A DNA stretch of 32,052 nt from assembly GCA_003243915.1 (NCBI GenBank), contig QHCC01000003.1, forward strand, positions 566 through 32,617, written 5' to 3'. The stretch is from Pseudonocardiales bacterium (GTDB taxonomy: Bacteria > Actinomycetota > Actinomycetes > Mycobacteriales > Jatrophihabitantaceae). Both the position numbers and the translations under genes were made by a program. Positions 1-7,643 of the stretch are shown here, piece by piece (the first letter of the stretch is position 1; each line of letters begins with the position of its first letter). The notes under the pieces were generated by a model. It saw only the letters and a program-made list of their open reading frames with translations, made no database searches and had not been told where the DNA came from.

Positions 1-942
1 TACCTGCTGCACGCCTACTTCGGCCGCGAGGGTCGCGAGGAGGCCGAGGAGTTGCTGCACCGCAATTCCGGCAGCGACGAGGCGCCGCGCATCCTGGGCG
101 CGTTCAACGAGGAGACGCCGGACTGGTTGTCGTTCTTCATGTTCACCTACTTCACCGACCGCGACGGCAAGTACCAGCTGGGCACGCTCAAGGAAAGCGC
201 GTTCGACCCGCTGTCGCGCACCTGCGAGTTCATGCTCAAGGAGGAGGCCCACCACATGTTCGTCGGCACGACCGGCATCGATCGGGTAGTCGAGCGGACC
301 GTGGCGCTGATGACGGAGCATGACACCGACGACGTGTCCGCCCATGGCGCGATCTCGCTGAAGACCGTGCAGAAGTACCTGAACTTCCACTACAGCGTCT
401 CGGTGGACCTGTTCGGCAGCGAGACGTCGACCAACGTCGCGAACTACTTCACTGCCGGGCTGAAGGGGCGCTGGTCCGAGGAACGCCGCAAGGACGACCA
501 CCGGCTGACCAGCGAGGCGATCATGGTCGACGCGATCACCGGCGACGGCGAGATCGGCCAGACCGAGGTGGCCGCCCTCGTCGGGCTGAACACCGACCTG
601 CGCCAGGAGTACATCTCCGATTGCCAGAGCGGCGTCAACCGGTGGAACCGCATCCTCGACGAGGCGGGGCTGCCGCAGCGCCTGAAGCTGCCGAGCGTCG
701 CCTTCAATCGCAAGGTCGGCGTCTTCGCCGCGATCCAGGCCACCCCGGACGGCGTGGTGATCTCCGAGGACGAGTGGAACCGAAGGCAGGGCGAGTGGCT
801 GCCGACGGCGGTGGACAAGACGTTTGTCCGCTCGCTCATGCAGCCCGTTCACGAACGGGGCAAGATCGCCTCCTGGATCGCACCGCCCCGGCAGGGCGTC
901 AACGGCCAGCCGTTCGACTACGACTACGTCCACCTGCGCTAG
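1..942 (+). CDS. boxB: Benzoyl-CoA 2,3-epoxidase subunit B (BoxB), 5' truncated by window edge
   Basis: The frame is open from base 1 to the TAG at 940-942, so 313 codons of the C-terminal part are visible and about 160 N-terminal residues lie outside the window (the family is about 470-480 aa). BoxB is the diiron oxygenase that epoxidises benzoyl-CoA in the aerobic box pathway, with the reductase BoxA; it is cytosolic. Visible signatures are the aromatic- and acid-rich stretch around FFMFTYFTDRDGKYQ, and the helix CEFMLKEEAHHMFVG, which carries an ExxH-type iron-ligand motif. The strongest support is overall family resemblance plus context: a benzoate-CoA ligase follows 17 bases downstream. 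boxA and boxC are not in view and probably lie upstream. No frame damage is seen. Confidence 0.9.
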   Translation, partial: YLLHAYFGREGREEAEELLHRNSGSDEAPRILGAFNEETPDWLSFFMFTYFTDRDGKYQLGTLKESAFDPLSRTCEFMLKEEAHHMFVGTTGIDRVVERTVALMTEHDTDDVSAHGAISLKTVQKYLNFHYSVSVDLFGSETSTNVANYFTAGLKGRWSEERRKDDHRLTSEAIMVDAITGDGEIGQTEVAALVGLNTDLRQEYISDCQSGVNRWNRILDEAGLPQRLKLPSVAFNRKVGVFAAIQATPDGVVISEDEWNRRQGEWLPTAVDKTFVRSLMQPVHERGKIASWIAPPRQGVNGQPFDYDYVHLR

Positions 943-959
943 CGTCGGTGGGCGCTGGC

Positions 960-2552
960 ATGGGCGACGAGCTGTTCAACGCGTGCGGGTACCTGCTGGA
1001 CCGGCGGGTCGCCGCGGGCGATGCGGACCGGCTGGCGGTGACGGGCATCGGCGGCGAGCTGAGCTACGGCGCGCTGCTCTACCGCGTGCAACGCACGGCC
1101 ACCGTGCTGGATGAACTGGGGCTGCAACCGGAGCAGCGCCTGGTGATGTGCATGGCCGACTGCCCCGATTTCGTCAACCTCTACCTCGCGGCGATGCGGA
1201 TCGGAGCGATCCCCGTCCCGGTCTCGACGATGCGGAACGCCGACGGGCTGGCGGAGTTGCTGCGCGATTCGCGGGCGCGGCTGCTGGTCGTCAGCGCCGA
1301 GTTCGGGCAGTTGGCCCGCGAGGCGATCGGTAGCGCCCCGGAGCTGCGCGGCGTGATCGCTGCCAACGGTGCGGACGTCGGTGCCGTGGGCGTGCCCGTG
1401 CACGACCTCGACCGACTGGCCACGGCAGCCGCGCCGCGGCAGGAGATCTATCCGAGCACGGCCGACTCGCCCGCGTTCTGGCTGTACACGTCGGGCACGA
1501 CCGGCAAGAGCAAGGCGGCGATGCACCGGCACGGTTCGGTGCGGGTGGTCTGTGAGAGCTACGGGACGCAGGTCCTCGGGATCCGGCCGGAGGATCGCTG
1601 CCTGTCGGCGGCCAAGGCATTCTTCGCCTACGGGTTGGGCAACTCCGTCCTCTTCCCGCTCGCCGTCGGCGCATGCGCCGTCCTGGAGCCTGCACCGGCG
1701 AAGGCGGAGCTGATCGCCGAGCGGATCGCCGAACGCGGCGTGACGCTGTTCTTCGCCGGCCCCACGTTCTTCGCCAACATGCTGCGCGCCGACCTGGCGC
1801 CCGATGCGCTGAACAGCGTGCGCCTGGCCGCGTCGGCCGGGGAGGCCCTGCCGGCAGCGCTGTACGAGCGGTGGACCGCGCACTTCGGTGTCGACATCAT
1901 CGACGGCATCGGTATGACCGAGATGCTGCACATCTTTCTTTCCAATCGCGAGGGACACGTTCGTGCCGGCACCACCGGAACGGCTGTGCCTGGCTACGAC
2001 CTGCGCGTCGTCGACGACGCGGGCGTGGATGTGGCGCCCGGGACTGCGGGCACGCTGCTGGTGCGCGGTGAGTCCACCGCCACCGGCTACTGGTCGCGCT
2101 ATGACGCGTCACGCCAGGTGTTCCGGGGCGAGTGGCTGCGCACCGGCGACACCTACGTGCAGGACGCGGACGGTTTCTACGCCTGCCTGGGCCGTACCGG
2201 TGACATGCTCAAGTCCAGCGGCATCTGGGTATCACCGGCCGAGGTCGAGGACCAACTGCTGGCGCACCCGTCCGTGGCCCAGGCCGTCGTCGTGGCCGCG
2301 CCGGACGCCGACGGGCTGGAGCGACCGGTGGCCTATGTGCTGCTGCAGTCGGCGACGCCGGCGACGTCGGCCACCGAGGAAGAGCTGATCGAGCACTGCC
2401 GGGCGCTGCCCGCGTTCAAGCGTCCCCGCAAGATCGTCTTCGTGGGCGGCTATCCGACGACGGCTACCGGCAAGATCCGGCGCGTCGAGCTGCGAGCGAT
2501 GGCCGCGAGCGTCCTCACCGAACCAGTGGCCGCCGATGCGGAGGGGGGCTGA
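960..2552 (+). CDS. Benzoate-CoA ligase (ANL superfamily)
   Basis: This 530-aa adenylate-forming enzyme would activate benzoate (or a related aryl acid) to its CoA thioester with ATP, supplying BoxB just upstream. The ANL core motifs are in order: the P-loop-like YTSGTTGKSK (about residues 174-184), the A5 motif DGIGMTE, the A7 motif LRTGDTY, the hinge region GRTGDMLKSSG, and the C-terminal TATGKIRR with the catalytic lysine near residue 505. Length and the SGIWVSPAEVE segment fit the benzoate-CoA ligase family. I chose ATG 960; an in-frame GTG at 948 is an alternative. The frame stays open upstream into boxB, but that extension is compositionally a shadow. The TGA overlaps the next gene's ATG by one base, so translation is probably coupled. 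Substrate is inferred from boxB; 2-aminobenzoate or hydroxybenzoates are possible. Confidence 0.88.
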   Translation: MGDELFNACGYLLDRRVAAGDADRLAVTGIGGELSYGALLYRVQRTATVLDELGLQPEQRLVMCMADCPDFVNLYLAAMRIGAIPVPVSTMRNADGLAELLRDSRARLLVVSAEFGQLAREAIGSAPELRGVIAANGADVGAVGVPVHDLDRLATAAAPRQEIYPSTADSPAFWLYTSGTTGKSKAAMHRHGSVRVVCESYGTQVLGIRPEDRCLSAAKAFFAYGLGNSVLFPLAVGACAVLEPAPAKAELIAERIAERGVTLFFAGPTFFANMLRADLAPDALNSVRLAASAGEALPAALYERWTAHFGVDIIDGIGMTEMLHIFLSNREGHVRAGTTGTAVPGYDLRVVDDAGVDVAPGTAGTLLVRGESTATGYWSRYDASRQVFRGEWLRTGDTYVQDADGFYACLGRTGDMLKSSGIWVSPAEVEDQLLAHPSVAQAVVVAAPDADGLERPVAYVLLQSATPATSATEEELIEHCRALPAFKRPRKIVFVGGYPTTATGKIRRVELRAMAASVLTEPVAADAEGG

Positions 2553-3409
2553 TGCTCGACGGCCGTCCACTCGTCGATGTGCACCTGCACCCCGCGCGCC
2601 TGCCGGGGCTGAAGCTGCCGTGGGACGTCTGGGTGCAGGACTTCGGCACGCCCGAGCTCGAAGCGCTCTACGACGAGTCCGGCACGGTCCGGCCCGCCGC
2701 ATTCGACGCCTACCTCGATGCCGAGGGCGTCGACGTCGCGGTGGTGCTGGCCGAGTACAGCCCGAAGGTCACGGGGGTGCAGAGCGTCGAGGACATGCTG
2801 CCGCTCGCCGCGCACAATCCGGCCCGGGTCAAGTTCGCCGCGAACGTCAATCCGCACCTGCACCATCCCCTCGACGAGGAGCTCCGCCGCCAGATCGAGC
2901 TCGGTGCCATCGCGTTGAAGGTGCACCCCGTGCACGGTGGCTTCCCCGCGAACGACCGGGCGTTGTACCCGGCGTACGAGATCTGCCAGTCCGCCGGCCT
3001 GCCGGTCATCGTGCACTGCGGCACCTCGACGTTTCCGGGGGCGTCGAACCAGTTCGGCGACCCCATCCTGCTCGACGACGTGCTGCGCGACTTCCGGTCG
3101 CTGGACATCGTGCTCGCGCACGGCGGGCGGGGCTGGTGGTATGACGCCGCGGCGTTCCTGGCACTGACCAATCAGCGCGTGTGGATCGAGCTGTCCGGGT
3201 TACCGCCGTCCCGGCTGCAGGCCTATTACGCCCGCCACGACTGGACGCGACTGACCCGCCGGATGATCTTCGGCACCGACTGGCCGGGGATCCCGGGAAT
3301 CGCGAAGAACGCGCGCGCGGTGGCGGCACTATGCCCAGACGCCCATACCACCGATCTCGTCCTCGCGGGCAATGCCGTCCAGGTCTACCACCTGACGTTG
3401 GGGCAGTGA
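2552..3409 (+). CDS. Amidohydrolase family 2 protein (metal-dependent hydrolase/decarboxylase) in the box operon
   Basis: This 285-aa protein has the metal-binding pattern of the amidohydrolase-2 family (ACMSD / gamma-resorcylate decarboxylase-like TIM barrels): HLH at residues 11-13, H125 in LKVHP, H155 in IVHCG, H190 in LAHGG and D243 in FGTDWPG. Such enzymes use zinc or manganese for hydrolysis or non-oxidative decarboxylation. Its ATG overlaps the stop of the ligase gene (TGATG), so it belongs to the benzoate operon. It is not one of the canonical box enzymes. Plausible roles are decarboxylating a hydroxybenzoate, hydrolysing a pathway lactone, or hydrolysing an aryl amide to release benzoate; the sequence does not decide between these. 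No signal peptide is visible, so it is probably cytosolic. Confidence 0.82.
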   Translation: MLDGRPLVDVHLHPARLPGLKLPWDVWVQDFGTPELEALYDESGTVRPAAFDAYLDAEGVDVAVVLAEYSPKVTGVQSVEDMLPLAAHNPARVKFAANVNPHLHHPLDEELRRQIELGAIALKVHPVHGGFPANDRALYPAYEICQSAGLPVIVHCGTSTFPGASNQFGDPILLDDVLRDFRSLDIVLAHGGRGWWYDAAAFLALTNQRVWIELSGLPPSRLQAYYARHDWTRLTRRMIFGTDWPGIPGIAKNARAVAALCPDAHTTDLVLAGNAVQVYHLTLGQ

Positions 3410-3421
3410 GTCCCGCTCGCT

Positions 3422-3625
3422 GTGGGGCGTAGTGGGCACGGTGCATCGCGCGTGATCGCGTCCTGGAACCGTGACGGCGCGGAGACACTGCTTCGATCGG
3501 AGGCCGCGGCAGCCGATCAGGCCGAGTGCTACGAGCCGCAGTCCGCCTGCTTGCTGGCCGGTCTCAGCCATCCGGGCCTGGTGACGGTCTGCGACGCCGG
3601 AAGAGGTCTCGGTGGGGAGGACTGA
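3422..3625 (+). pseudogene. Possible remnant of a Ser/Thr protein kinase N-lobe
   Basis: A 67-codon frame contains LLAGLSHPGLVTVCDAG, which matches the alpha-C to beta-4 segment of bacterial PknB-type kinases (pattern ARLxHPxIVxVxDAG). An acidic/alanine-rich stretch precedes it, as in those kinases. There is no glycine loop, no VAIK lysine and no catalytic loop, and the frame ends in TGA soon after. I read it as a short degenerate fragment, not a working gene. The match is one motif long, so chance is possible. Confidence 0.35.
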
Positions 3626-3657
3626 GACCGCGGCGCGACCGATTCGAACCGACGGGG

Positions 3658-3855
3658 TCACGGAGTGGTCGGCGGCAGCGTGGTGACTATGGTCGTGGTG
3701 ATGATCGCGGGACGACGAATTGTCGGACGCGCGGCGTGCGGGATCAGCTGCAGACCGAGGATGATCAAGATCAACGCGAGCACCGTCAGCAGCACCGTGC
3801 GGGTCAGCCGACTGGCCGTCGCGCGGTCGTCGTCGGCGGTTGGCACGACGGACAC
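3658..3855 (-). CDS. Small single-pass membrane protein, unknown function
   Basis: A 65-aa frame starting at GTG 3855 has a polar N-terminus (about residues 1-17), one strongly hydrophobic segment at about 18-40 (LLTVLALILIILGLQL) and a Thr/Pro-rich tail (TTTIVTTLPPTTP) that would lie outside the membrane. The organisation suggests a small bitopic protein. I do not recognise a family. No clear ribosome-binding site precedes the GTG. It is divergent from the PGPGW gene downstream and lies among eroded sequence, so it may be unexpressed. Confidence 0.5.
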   Translation of the reverse strand: MSVVPTADDDRATASRLTRTVLLTVLALILIILGLQLIPHAARPTIRRPAIITTTIVTTLPPTTP

Positions 3856-4043
3856 TGTAGGCGGTGGGGTGTCGCGTCGACGTCACGGGCCGGGCACGTG
3901 GCGGGCAGCGCAGGAGCCAGCCTCCAGTGCTGACGTACGGTTGGGCGGGCGAGCGATACGGCCCTGTCTGCGCGTGGTGTCCAGTGGCCGCCGCGACGGG
4001 TCGCCGGGCCAGCAGCCCAGGCCGGCAGGCGGCCGGCGCGGGG

Positions 4044-4457
4044 ATGAATCCACGTCCAGCCACACCGGGGCGTGGCGGAGCGAGGATTCACACCGACGGG
4101 GGACGGGTCGCGGGGCGGTTGGGCCGCATGCGCGCCCGGGTGCGGTCCGTGCCCGGAGGTGCTGTGGCATGGCGGGTCGGGATCACCGTCATCGGCCTCG
4201 CCGTGATCGTCGTCGGGGTCATCCTGCTACCGCTGCCCGGACCGGGTTGGCTGGTCATGTTCGCCGGCCTGGGGCTGTTGGCCACCGAGTACGGGTGGGC
4301 ATCGCGGCTGCTCGGTCGCGCTCGTCGGCTGGCCGGGCGGTGGACTGCCTGGGCCGCTCGGCAAGGAGTCGGAACGCGGGTCGGCCTCGGCCTGCTCGGG
4401 CTGCTCATCCTTGCCGCCGCGCTCGCTGGCTCGTGGTACATCTACGCCACCCTGTAG
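4044..4457 (+). CDS. TIGR02611/PGPGW family membrane protein
   Basis: The protein has the family-defining PLPGPGWLVMFAGLGLLATE motif, in which a hydrophobic hairpin surrounds PGPGW, followed by a basic amphipathic stretch (RLLGRARRLAGRW) and a final hydrophobic segment (LGLLGLLILAAALAG). This is a small integral membrane protein of unknown function, common in actinobacteria. I chose ATG 4044 (137 aa), which gives a family-like length; ATG 4128 (MRARVRSVPGG, 109 aa) is equally possible. The frame is also open further upstream, but that part looks non-coding. An inverted repeat at 4045-4090 falls inside the longer version, which slightly favours 4128. Confidence 0.78.
   Translation: MNPRPATPGRGGARIHTDGGRVAGRLGRMRARVRSVPGGAVAWRVGITVIGLAVIVVGVILLPLPGPGWLVMFAGLGLLATEYGWASRLLGRARRLAGRWTAWAARQGVGTRVGLGLLGLLILAAALAGSWYIYATL
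4045..4090. repeat. Inverted repeat TGAATCC / GGATTCA
   Basis: A perfect 7-bp arm (4045-4051) pairs with 4084-4090, with an inner CCAC/GTGG pairing, so the transcript could fold just upstream of the ATG at 4128. It could be a regulatory hairpin if translation starts at 4128, or chance. Confidence 0.35.
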
Positions 4458-4535
4458 CGGGCGGATGCGGACGTCCTGCCGTGTAGGCTTGGCCAGCTTT
4501 CGTGACTGCCGGCGCGTGCCGCTGGTCGCGGATGC

Positions 4536-4610
4536 GGGCGATTAGCTCAGCGGGAGAGCACTGCCTTCACACGGCAGGGGTCACTGGTTCGATCCCAGTA
4601 TCGCCCACCA
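4536..4610 (+). tRNA. tRNA-Val (anticodon CAC)
   Basis: A complete cloverleaf can be drawn. The acceptor arm GGGCGAT (4536-4542) pairs with ATCGCCC (4600-4606), and the D arm carries TAGCTCAGCGGGAGAGCA. The anticodon stem CTGCC/GGCAG (4561-4565, 4573-4577) encloses the loop TTCACAC with anticodon CAC at 4568-4570. The T arm carries GGTTCGATCCC. The discriminator A is followed by an encoded CCA (4608-4610). The CAC anticodon reads GUG valine codons. The 3' end borders a stretch of foreign-looking DNA, a common integration position. Confidence 0.96.
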
Positions 4611-4764
4611 GTAAACGTCCCGGATGTGCTGGGGTACAGGGCCTCTTACTTCGCACGTCAGCTGTCGTTGTACGGCGTAGGACGCGGCTGGTCAGTTGTG
4701 CAACGACCGCTCAGCCGCCCGAAATCGGCCCAAGCCGCGGATCTCGCCCCGTGGTCTGTGACGC

Positions 4765-4995
4765 ATGGGTTTGGAGCGGATCACGGTCGACGCAGCGAGG
4801 ATGGGCGGGCTGCCTTGCATCCCCGGTCTGCGGGTGACGGTGAGCATGGTGCTGGGCCAGCTCGCCGGCGGTGCCAGTGCCGATGAGGTGCTGGTCGACT
4901 ACCCCTACCTCGAACGCGCGGACATCTGGGCAGCCCCGGAGTACGCAGCTGCGATCGTCAACGAGCGTGAGGTTCCGATCGCTCGACCGGCTTGA
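4765..4995 (+). CDS. DUF433 domain protein, putative antitoxin of a DUF433-DUF5615 pair
   Basis: This 76-aa protein matches the DUF433 pattern: the N-terminal RITVDAARMGGLPCIPGLRV (residues about 5-24, the usual GGxPxIxGxRxxV signature), then a helix-turn-helix-like segment VSMVLGQLAGGASADEVLVDYPYLERADI. These small winged-helix-like proteins usually precede a DUF5615 PIN-like nuclease and are taken to be its antitoxin and autoregulator. Here the TGA (4993-4995) overlaps the TTG start of the DUF5615 frame. ATG 4765 is chosen; TTG 4771 would also keep the signature. Because the downstream toxin frame is broken, this may be an orphan antitoxin. Confidence 0.82.
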   Translation: MGLERITVDAARMGGLPCIPGLRVTVSMVLGQLAGGASADEVLVDYPYLERADIWAAPEYAAAIVNEREVPIARPA

Positions 4996-5345
4996 AATTG
5001 CTGCTCGATGCGAACCTCCCGCCCCGTCTTGGTCCTGTCTTGACGCGGCCGGCTTCACGACGAAGCACGTCGCCGATGTTGGCCGGGGTGACGCCGACGA
5101 CCAGACGATCTTTGACTTCGCGGCCGCCGAGCAGTTCGTCGTCATTACGGCTGACTCCGACTTCACGATGCTCCTGGCCGCGCGTCGCTCGGCAACACCG
5201 TCGGTCGTGTTGCTGCGACACGTCGCCGAACTGCGGTCGGATTCACGCCGCACTGCTCGTTGCCAACCTGCCGTCGGTGCTCGAGGAGCGGGCGTCACGA
5301 GCCGACAGCCGGCCGACTCCACGCAACACGACGGAGGCCGGTAAA
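4992..5345 (+). pseudogene. DUF5615 PIN-like toxin, broken by two frameshifts
   Basis: Three pieces of one DUF5615 protein lie in two frames. From TTG 4992 the frame gives LLLDANLPPRL. Near 5040 one base is missing and the match continues in another frame with AAGFTTKHVADVGRGDADDQ, TIFDFAAAEQFVVITADSDF and SVVLLRHVAELRSD. Near 5240 it returns to the first frame with HAALLVANLPSVLEERA. The acidic residues expected in the PIN-like active site (LLDAN, ADSDF) are still present. After about 5300 the usual C-terminal end is not recognisable. The gene overlaps the DUF433 stop. The two indels nearly cancel, which means either recent inactivation or sequencing error. Confidence 0.75.
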
Positions 5346-5566
5346 TCCGGGTGCTGTAGCGCTCCGAAGCTCAACGACCCAACAGTTCGGGAAGGACTCC
5401 ACGACAGCAATCGACGTTCTTCCCGGGCACTCCTGCGGATGGTATGTTCGCTAGAACGCCAAAAGGACACAGCTGACATATACATACAAAAGCATTATGA
5501 CCCCAGACAAGCCTTTCTACGCGTTGGATGGGGTAAGTACCGGCACACCACACTTATGAGGAAATT

Positions 5567-7006
5567 GTGAAGGCTGCCCCGCGAGTGGCACAAACCCGAT
5601 CGACTCCTTACCGCCGGCAATTTGCGCTACGGGGCGCCCTACTCCTCGCCAGCCTGGGCCTTGCGATTTCGACATTGGCGGTCACCCCGGCGGCTTCGGC
5701 CGCTGCCAGGAGCAGGCTGGCAGCGAGCTATACCGGAGCCACGACGATCGCCACTGCCGGAGCCATAAGTGTGCTCGACCGCAGGTATGGTCTGACCGGT
5801 GACGCCAATGTGGATGCTGACGCCACCAATGCTTTTGCGCTAGCCATATCCGATGCCCTTCGAAGTACCCTGCGGTTTGCGAATGGTCCGAGCGGTGGCC
5901 CCCAAGCTGTCGTATATGTACCCGAAGGATCGTATCGCCTCAATGGTCTAGCGCTGCCAAGCAATGTACGTTTAGAGATTGACGCGAAGGCTGTCCTCGA
6001 ACCCATAGTCAAGCCGCGAGCTTTCACGGCGGCCGATCCAATTCAGCTCATCCAACTCGGCACCCACGACAAGGCAAACCAGATCAAAAATGTATCCATC
6101 GTAGGTGTCAATACTGGCACAAGCACCCTGAAGGAAAGGGCGGCACCGCTGTACAACAACCAAGACATATCTGGCTATTTCACGGTTGATCTGGACCCAG
6201 TAGACTCAGGCGCGAGTAACGACTACGCATTTGCAACGCTCATTAACGTCCAGGATTTTCTGATATCAGGCCTTTACGTCATCCAAAACAACACGATCCC
6301 CTCCTGCACAAAGGCCGATGCAACGTGCCCGGTCACCCGCGGGCCGTATCCGATGCCAACCACAGCCCGTGCGGCAGTCGTCTATAAGCCGAGTAACCAA
6401 TCGGGTCTACCGCCCGGTCCCTTCTACGACCCGACGAACGGTACCTTGGCGAATATGTATACGATCCATGCGCCGTACGGATTCGGACCGACTCAGATCG
6501 CCAGCGGCCACAACCTGACCTTCACCGACTTGTTCTCGGATGGCGGCACCACTTTGCGTCTAGAAACCGATGATACCAACAAATATTATGGCGGCGAGGT
6601 CAAGACAGTGTCGGCCCGCGGCATTGTTGGGAAAAACTGTAATCGACCCCTATCGTTGTCGGCCCACAAGCAAGCGAATAGCGATGTACATGTGTCCGAT
6701 GTCAGTTCCGTAAACTGCAATGACGGCCTCGTGCAGTCTGCTGACAACGCGACTTCTTCGGGAACGTTCCTGAATTCGACCATCGATGGGTTTACTGTCA
6801 TAGGTGGCGCTACCGCCCAGATACCGATCTCAGGTACTAATGGCGGCTGGAATGTCGGTACGTCTACCAGGCCGGTTAGCGTGACCCCAGGCTCATTGTC
6901 CTGGTCTGCGAATGTTGGGCACTTTAGTTGCTCGGGTGCGTTCACACTCAAGTCAAATGCCTTTGTGCTCGACGGCGTGCGGCAATCTCCGAGATGTACG
7001 AAATAG
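5567..7006 (+). CDS. Secreted right-handed beta-helix (pectate-lyase-3-like) protein
   Basis: This 479-aa protein starts at GTG 5567, with AGGA-type Shine-Dalgarno bases about 5 bases upstream. A basic N-terminus and the hydrophobic LRGALLLASLGLAISTLAV are followed by PAASAAA, a signal-peptidase I-type site near residue 45. The mature part begins like pectin-lyase-fold proteins: VLDRRYGLTGD and DATNAFALAISDA, then VVYVPEGSYRLNGLALPSNV. It continues as Asn/Ser/Thr-rich beta-strand sequence. No catalytic residues can be assigned; it may be a polysaccharide lyase, a glycan-binding protein or an adhesin. Base and codon use are visibly less GC-rich than the neighbours (many A/T third positions), and it lies just after a tRNA, so acquisition by transfer is likely. 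The preceding 100 bases are AT-rich and may carry its promoter (CTGACA at 5473, CATTAT at 5493, spacing short). Confidence 0.8.
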   Translation: MKAAPRVAQTRSTPYRRQFALRGALLLASLGLAISTLAVTPAASAAARSRLAASYTGATTIATAGAISVLDRRYGLTGDANVDADATNAFALAISDALRSTLRFANGPSGGPQAVVYVPEGSYRLNGLALPSNVRLEIDAKAVLEPIVKPRAFTAADPIQLIQLGTHDKANQIKNVSIVGVNTGTSTLKERAAPLYNNQDISGYFTVDLDPVDSGASNDYAFATLINVQDFLISGLYVIQNNTIPSCTKADATCPVTRGPYPMPTTARAAVVYKPSNQSGLPPGPFYDPTNGTLANMYTIHAPYGFGPTQIASGHNLTFTDLFSDGGTTLRLETDDTNKYYGGEVKTVSARGIVGKNCNRPLSLSAHKQANSDVHVSDVSSVNCNDGLVQSADNATSSGTFLNSTIDGFTVIGGATAQIPISGTNGGWNVGTSTRPVSVTPGSLSWSANVGHFSCSGAFTLKSNAFVLDGVRQSPRCTK

Positions 7007-7023
7007 CGGCATCTGAAGCACGC

Positions 7024-7197
7024 TATGCCGGTCGTCTACCTCGGGGCTTCAAGATCGAGGTGGTTCGTCGGCGTGTGGACGAGCGAAGGTGTTCGCCCGG
7101 TAGGGGTCAGTCAAGAGCTGTCGGCGGTGTTTGCAGCGTACGGGGCTTCGGAGGTCGCATGGTCGGGCCGGTGCTGGCCGATCTGCTGATCGCGTAA
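7024..7197 (+). pseudogene. Possible transposase ORF-A-like remnant
   Basis: One frame reads RLPRGFKIEVVRRRVDER, like the first helix of IS3-type ORF-A proteins (pattern YPxEFKxEVVRxVxDE). The next frame continues with GVRPVGVSQELSA, which resembles the following helix-turn-helix segment (VxQVSxELGV). A single indel would join them. The match is short and no terminal repeats were found, so this is tentative. Confidence 0.25.
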
Positions 7198-7399
7198 CGG
7201 CGGCGACGCGATCAGCGACCTCCGCGACGCTCGTTGACCAGGCCAGGGTGTTCGGTCGGTCGCGTCGTCTTCCGTCGGCGGCCCCGCTCAAGTCCTCGTT
7301 GTAGGCGGTTGGGATCATCGACGCCGGAGCGGGTCCGGGAACCGCATTCGCGGCAGGTATCGACCAAGAGTTGATCTGCCCAAGACGAAGCGAACAGAA

Positions 7400-7444
7400 T
7401 GCCAGCCCGCTCGCGCTTCGGGGGAGAACGCGACCGGGCTGGCA
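7400..7444. repeat. Imperfect hairpin TGCCAGCCCG / CGGGCTGGCA
   Basis: A 10-bp perfect arm at 7400-7409 pairs with 7435-7444. Inside it TCGCG pairs with CGCGA after one C-C mismatch, giving a 15-bp stem with a 13-base loop. It is in a gene-poor stretch; a terminator or a mobile-element end are possible readings. Confidence 0.5.
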
Positions 7445-7607
7445 GATAATTCAACGATCCAATCGCCGGGAGGGTACTCAACCGGCAGAAATGCTCGTGA
7501 CGGTGTTCGGCCGGCTCGTCTGCACGAGACTGCGGCTGGCTGCCGGATGTGTTCGCGAGCGGGTGTTGTTGCGCGGCGGGCACCATCGGGGACGCTTGCG
7601 GGAAGCA

Positions 7608-7643
7608 AACGGCCCGCCCCTAGTCCTGCAGGGGCGGGCCGTT
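7608..7643. terminator. Perfect 14-bp stem-loop, likely bidirectional terminator
   Basis: The arm AACGGCCCGCCCCT (7608-7621) is followed by an 8-base loop (7622-7629) and its exact complement (7630-7643). On the minus strand the stem is followed by TTTGC, on the plus strand by TTCG. There is no long U-tract, as is usual for actinobacterial terminators. No intact gene clearly ends into it. Confidence 0.55.

Noticed and set aside
939-1958. Long open frame antisense to the benzoate-CoA ligase (339 codons)
   Set aside because: Its product is Arg/His/Gly-rich low-complexity sequence, while the plus strand carries all ANL motifs. Long antisense frames are expected at this GC content.
3636-3662. 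GATTCGAACC segment, like a reverse-strand tRNA T-arm
   Set aside because: The flanking bases do not pair as a T stem and no other tRNA arms can be drawn.
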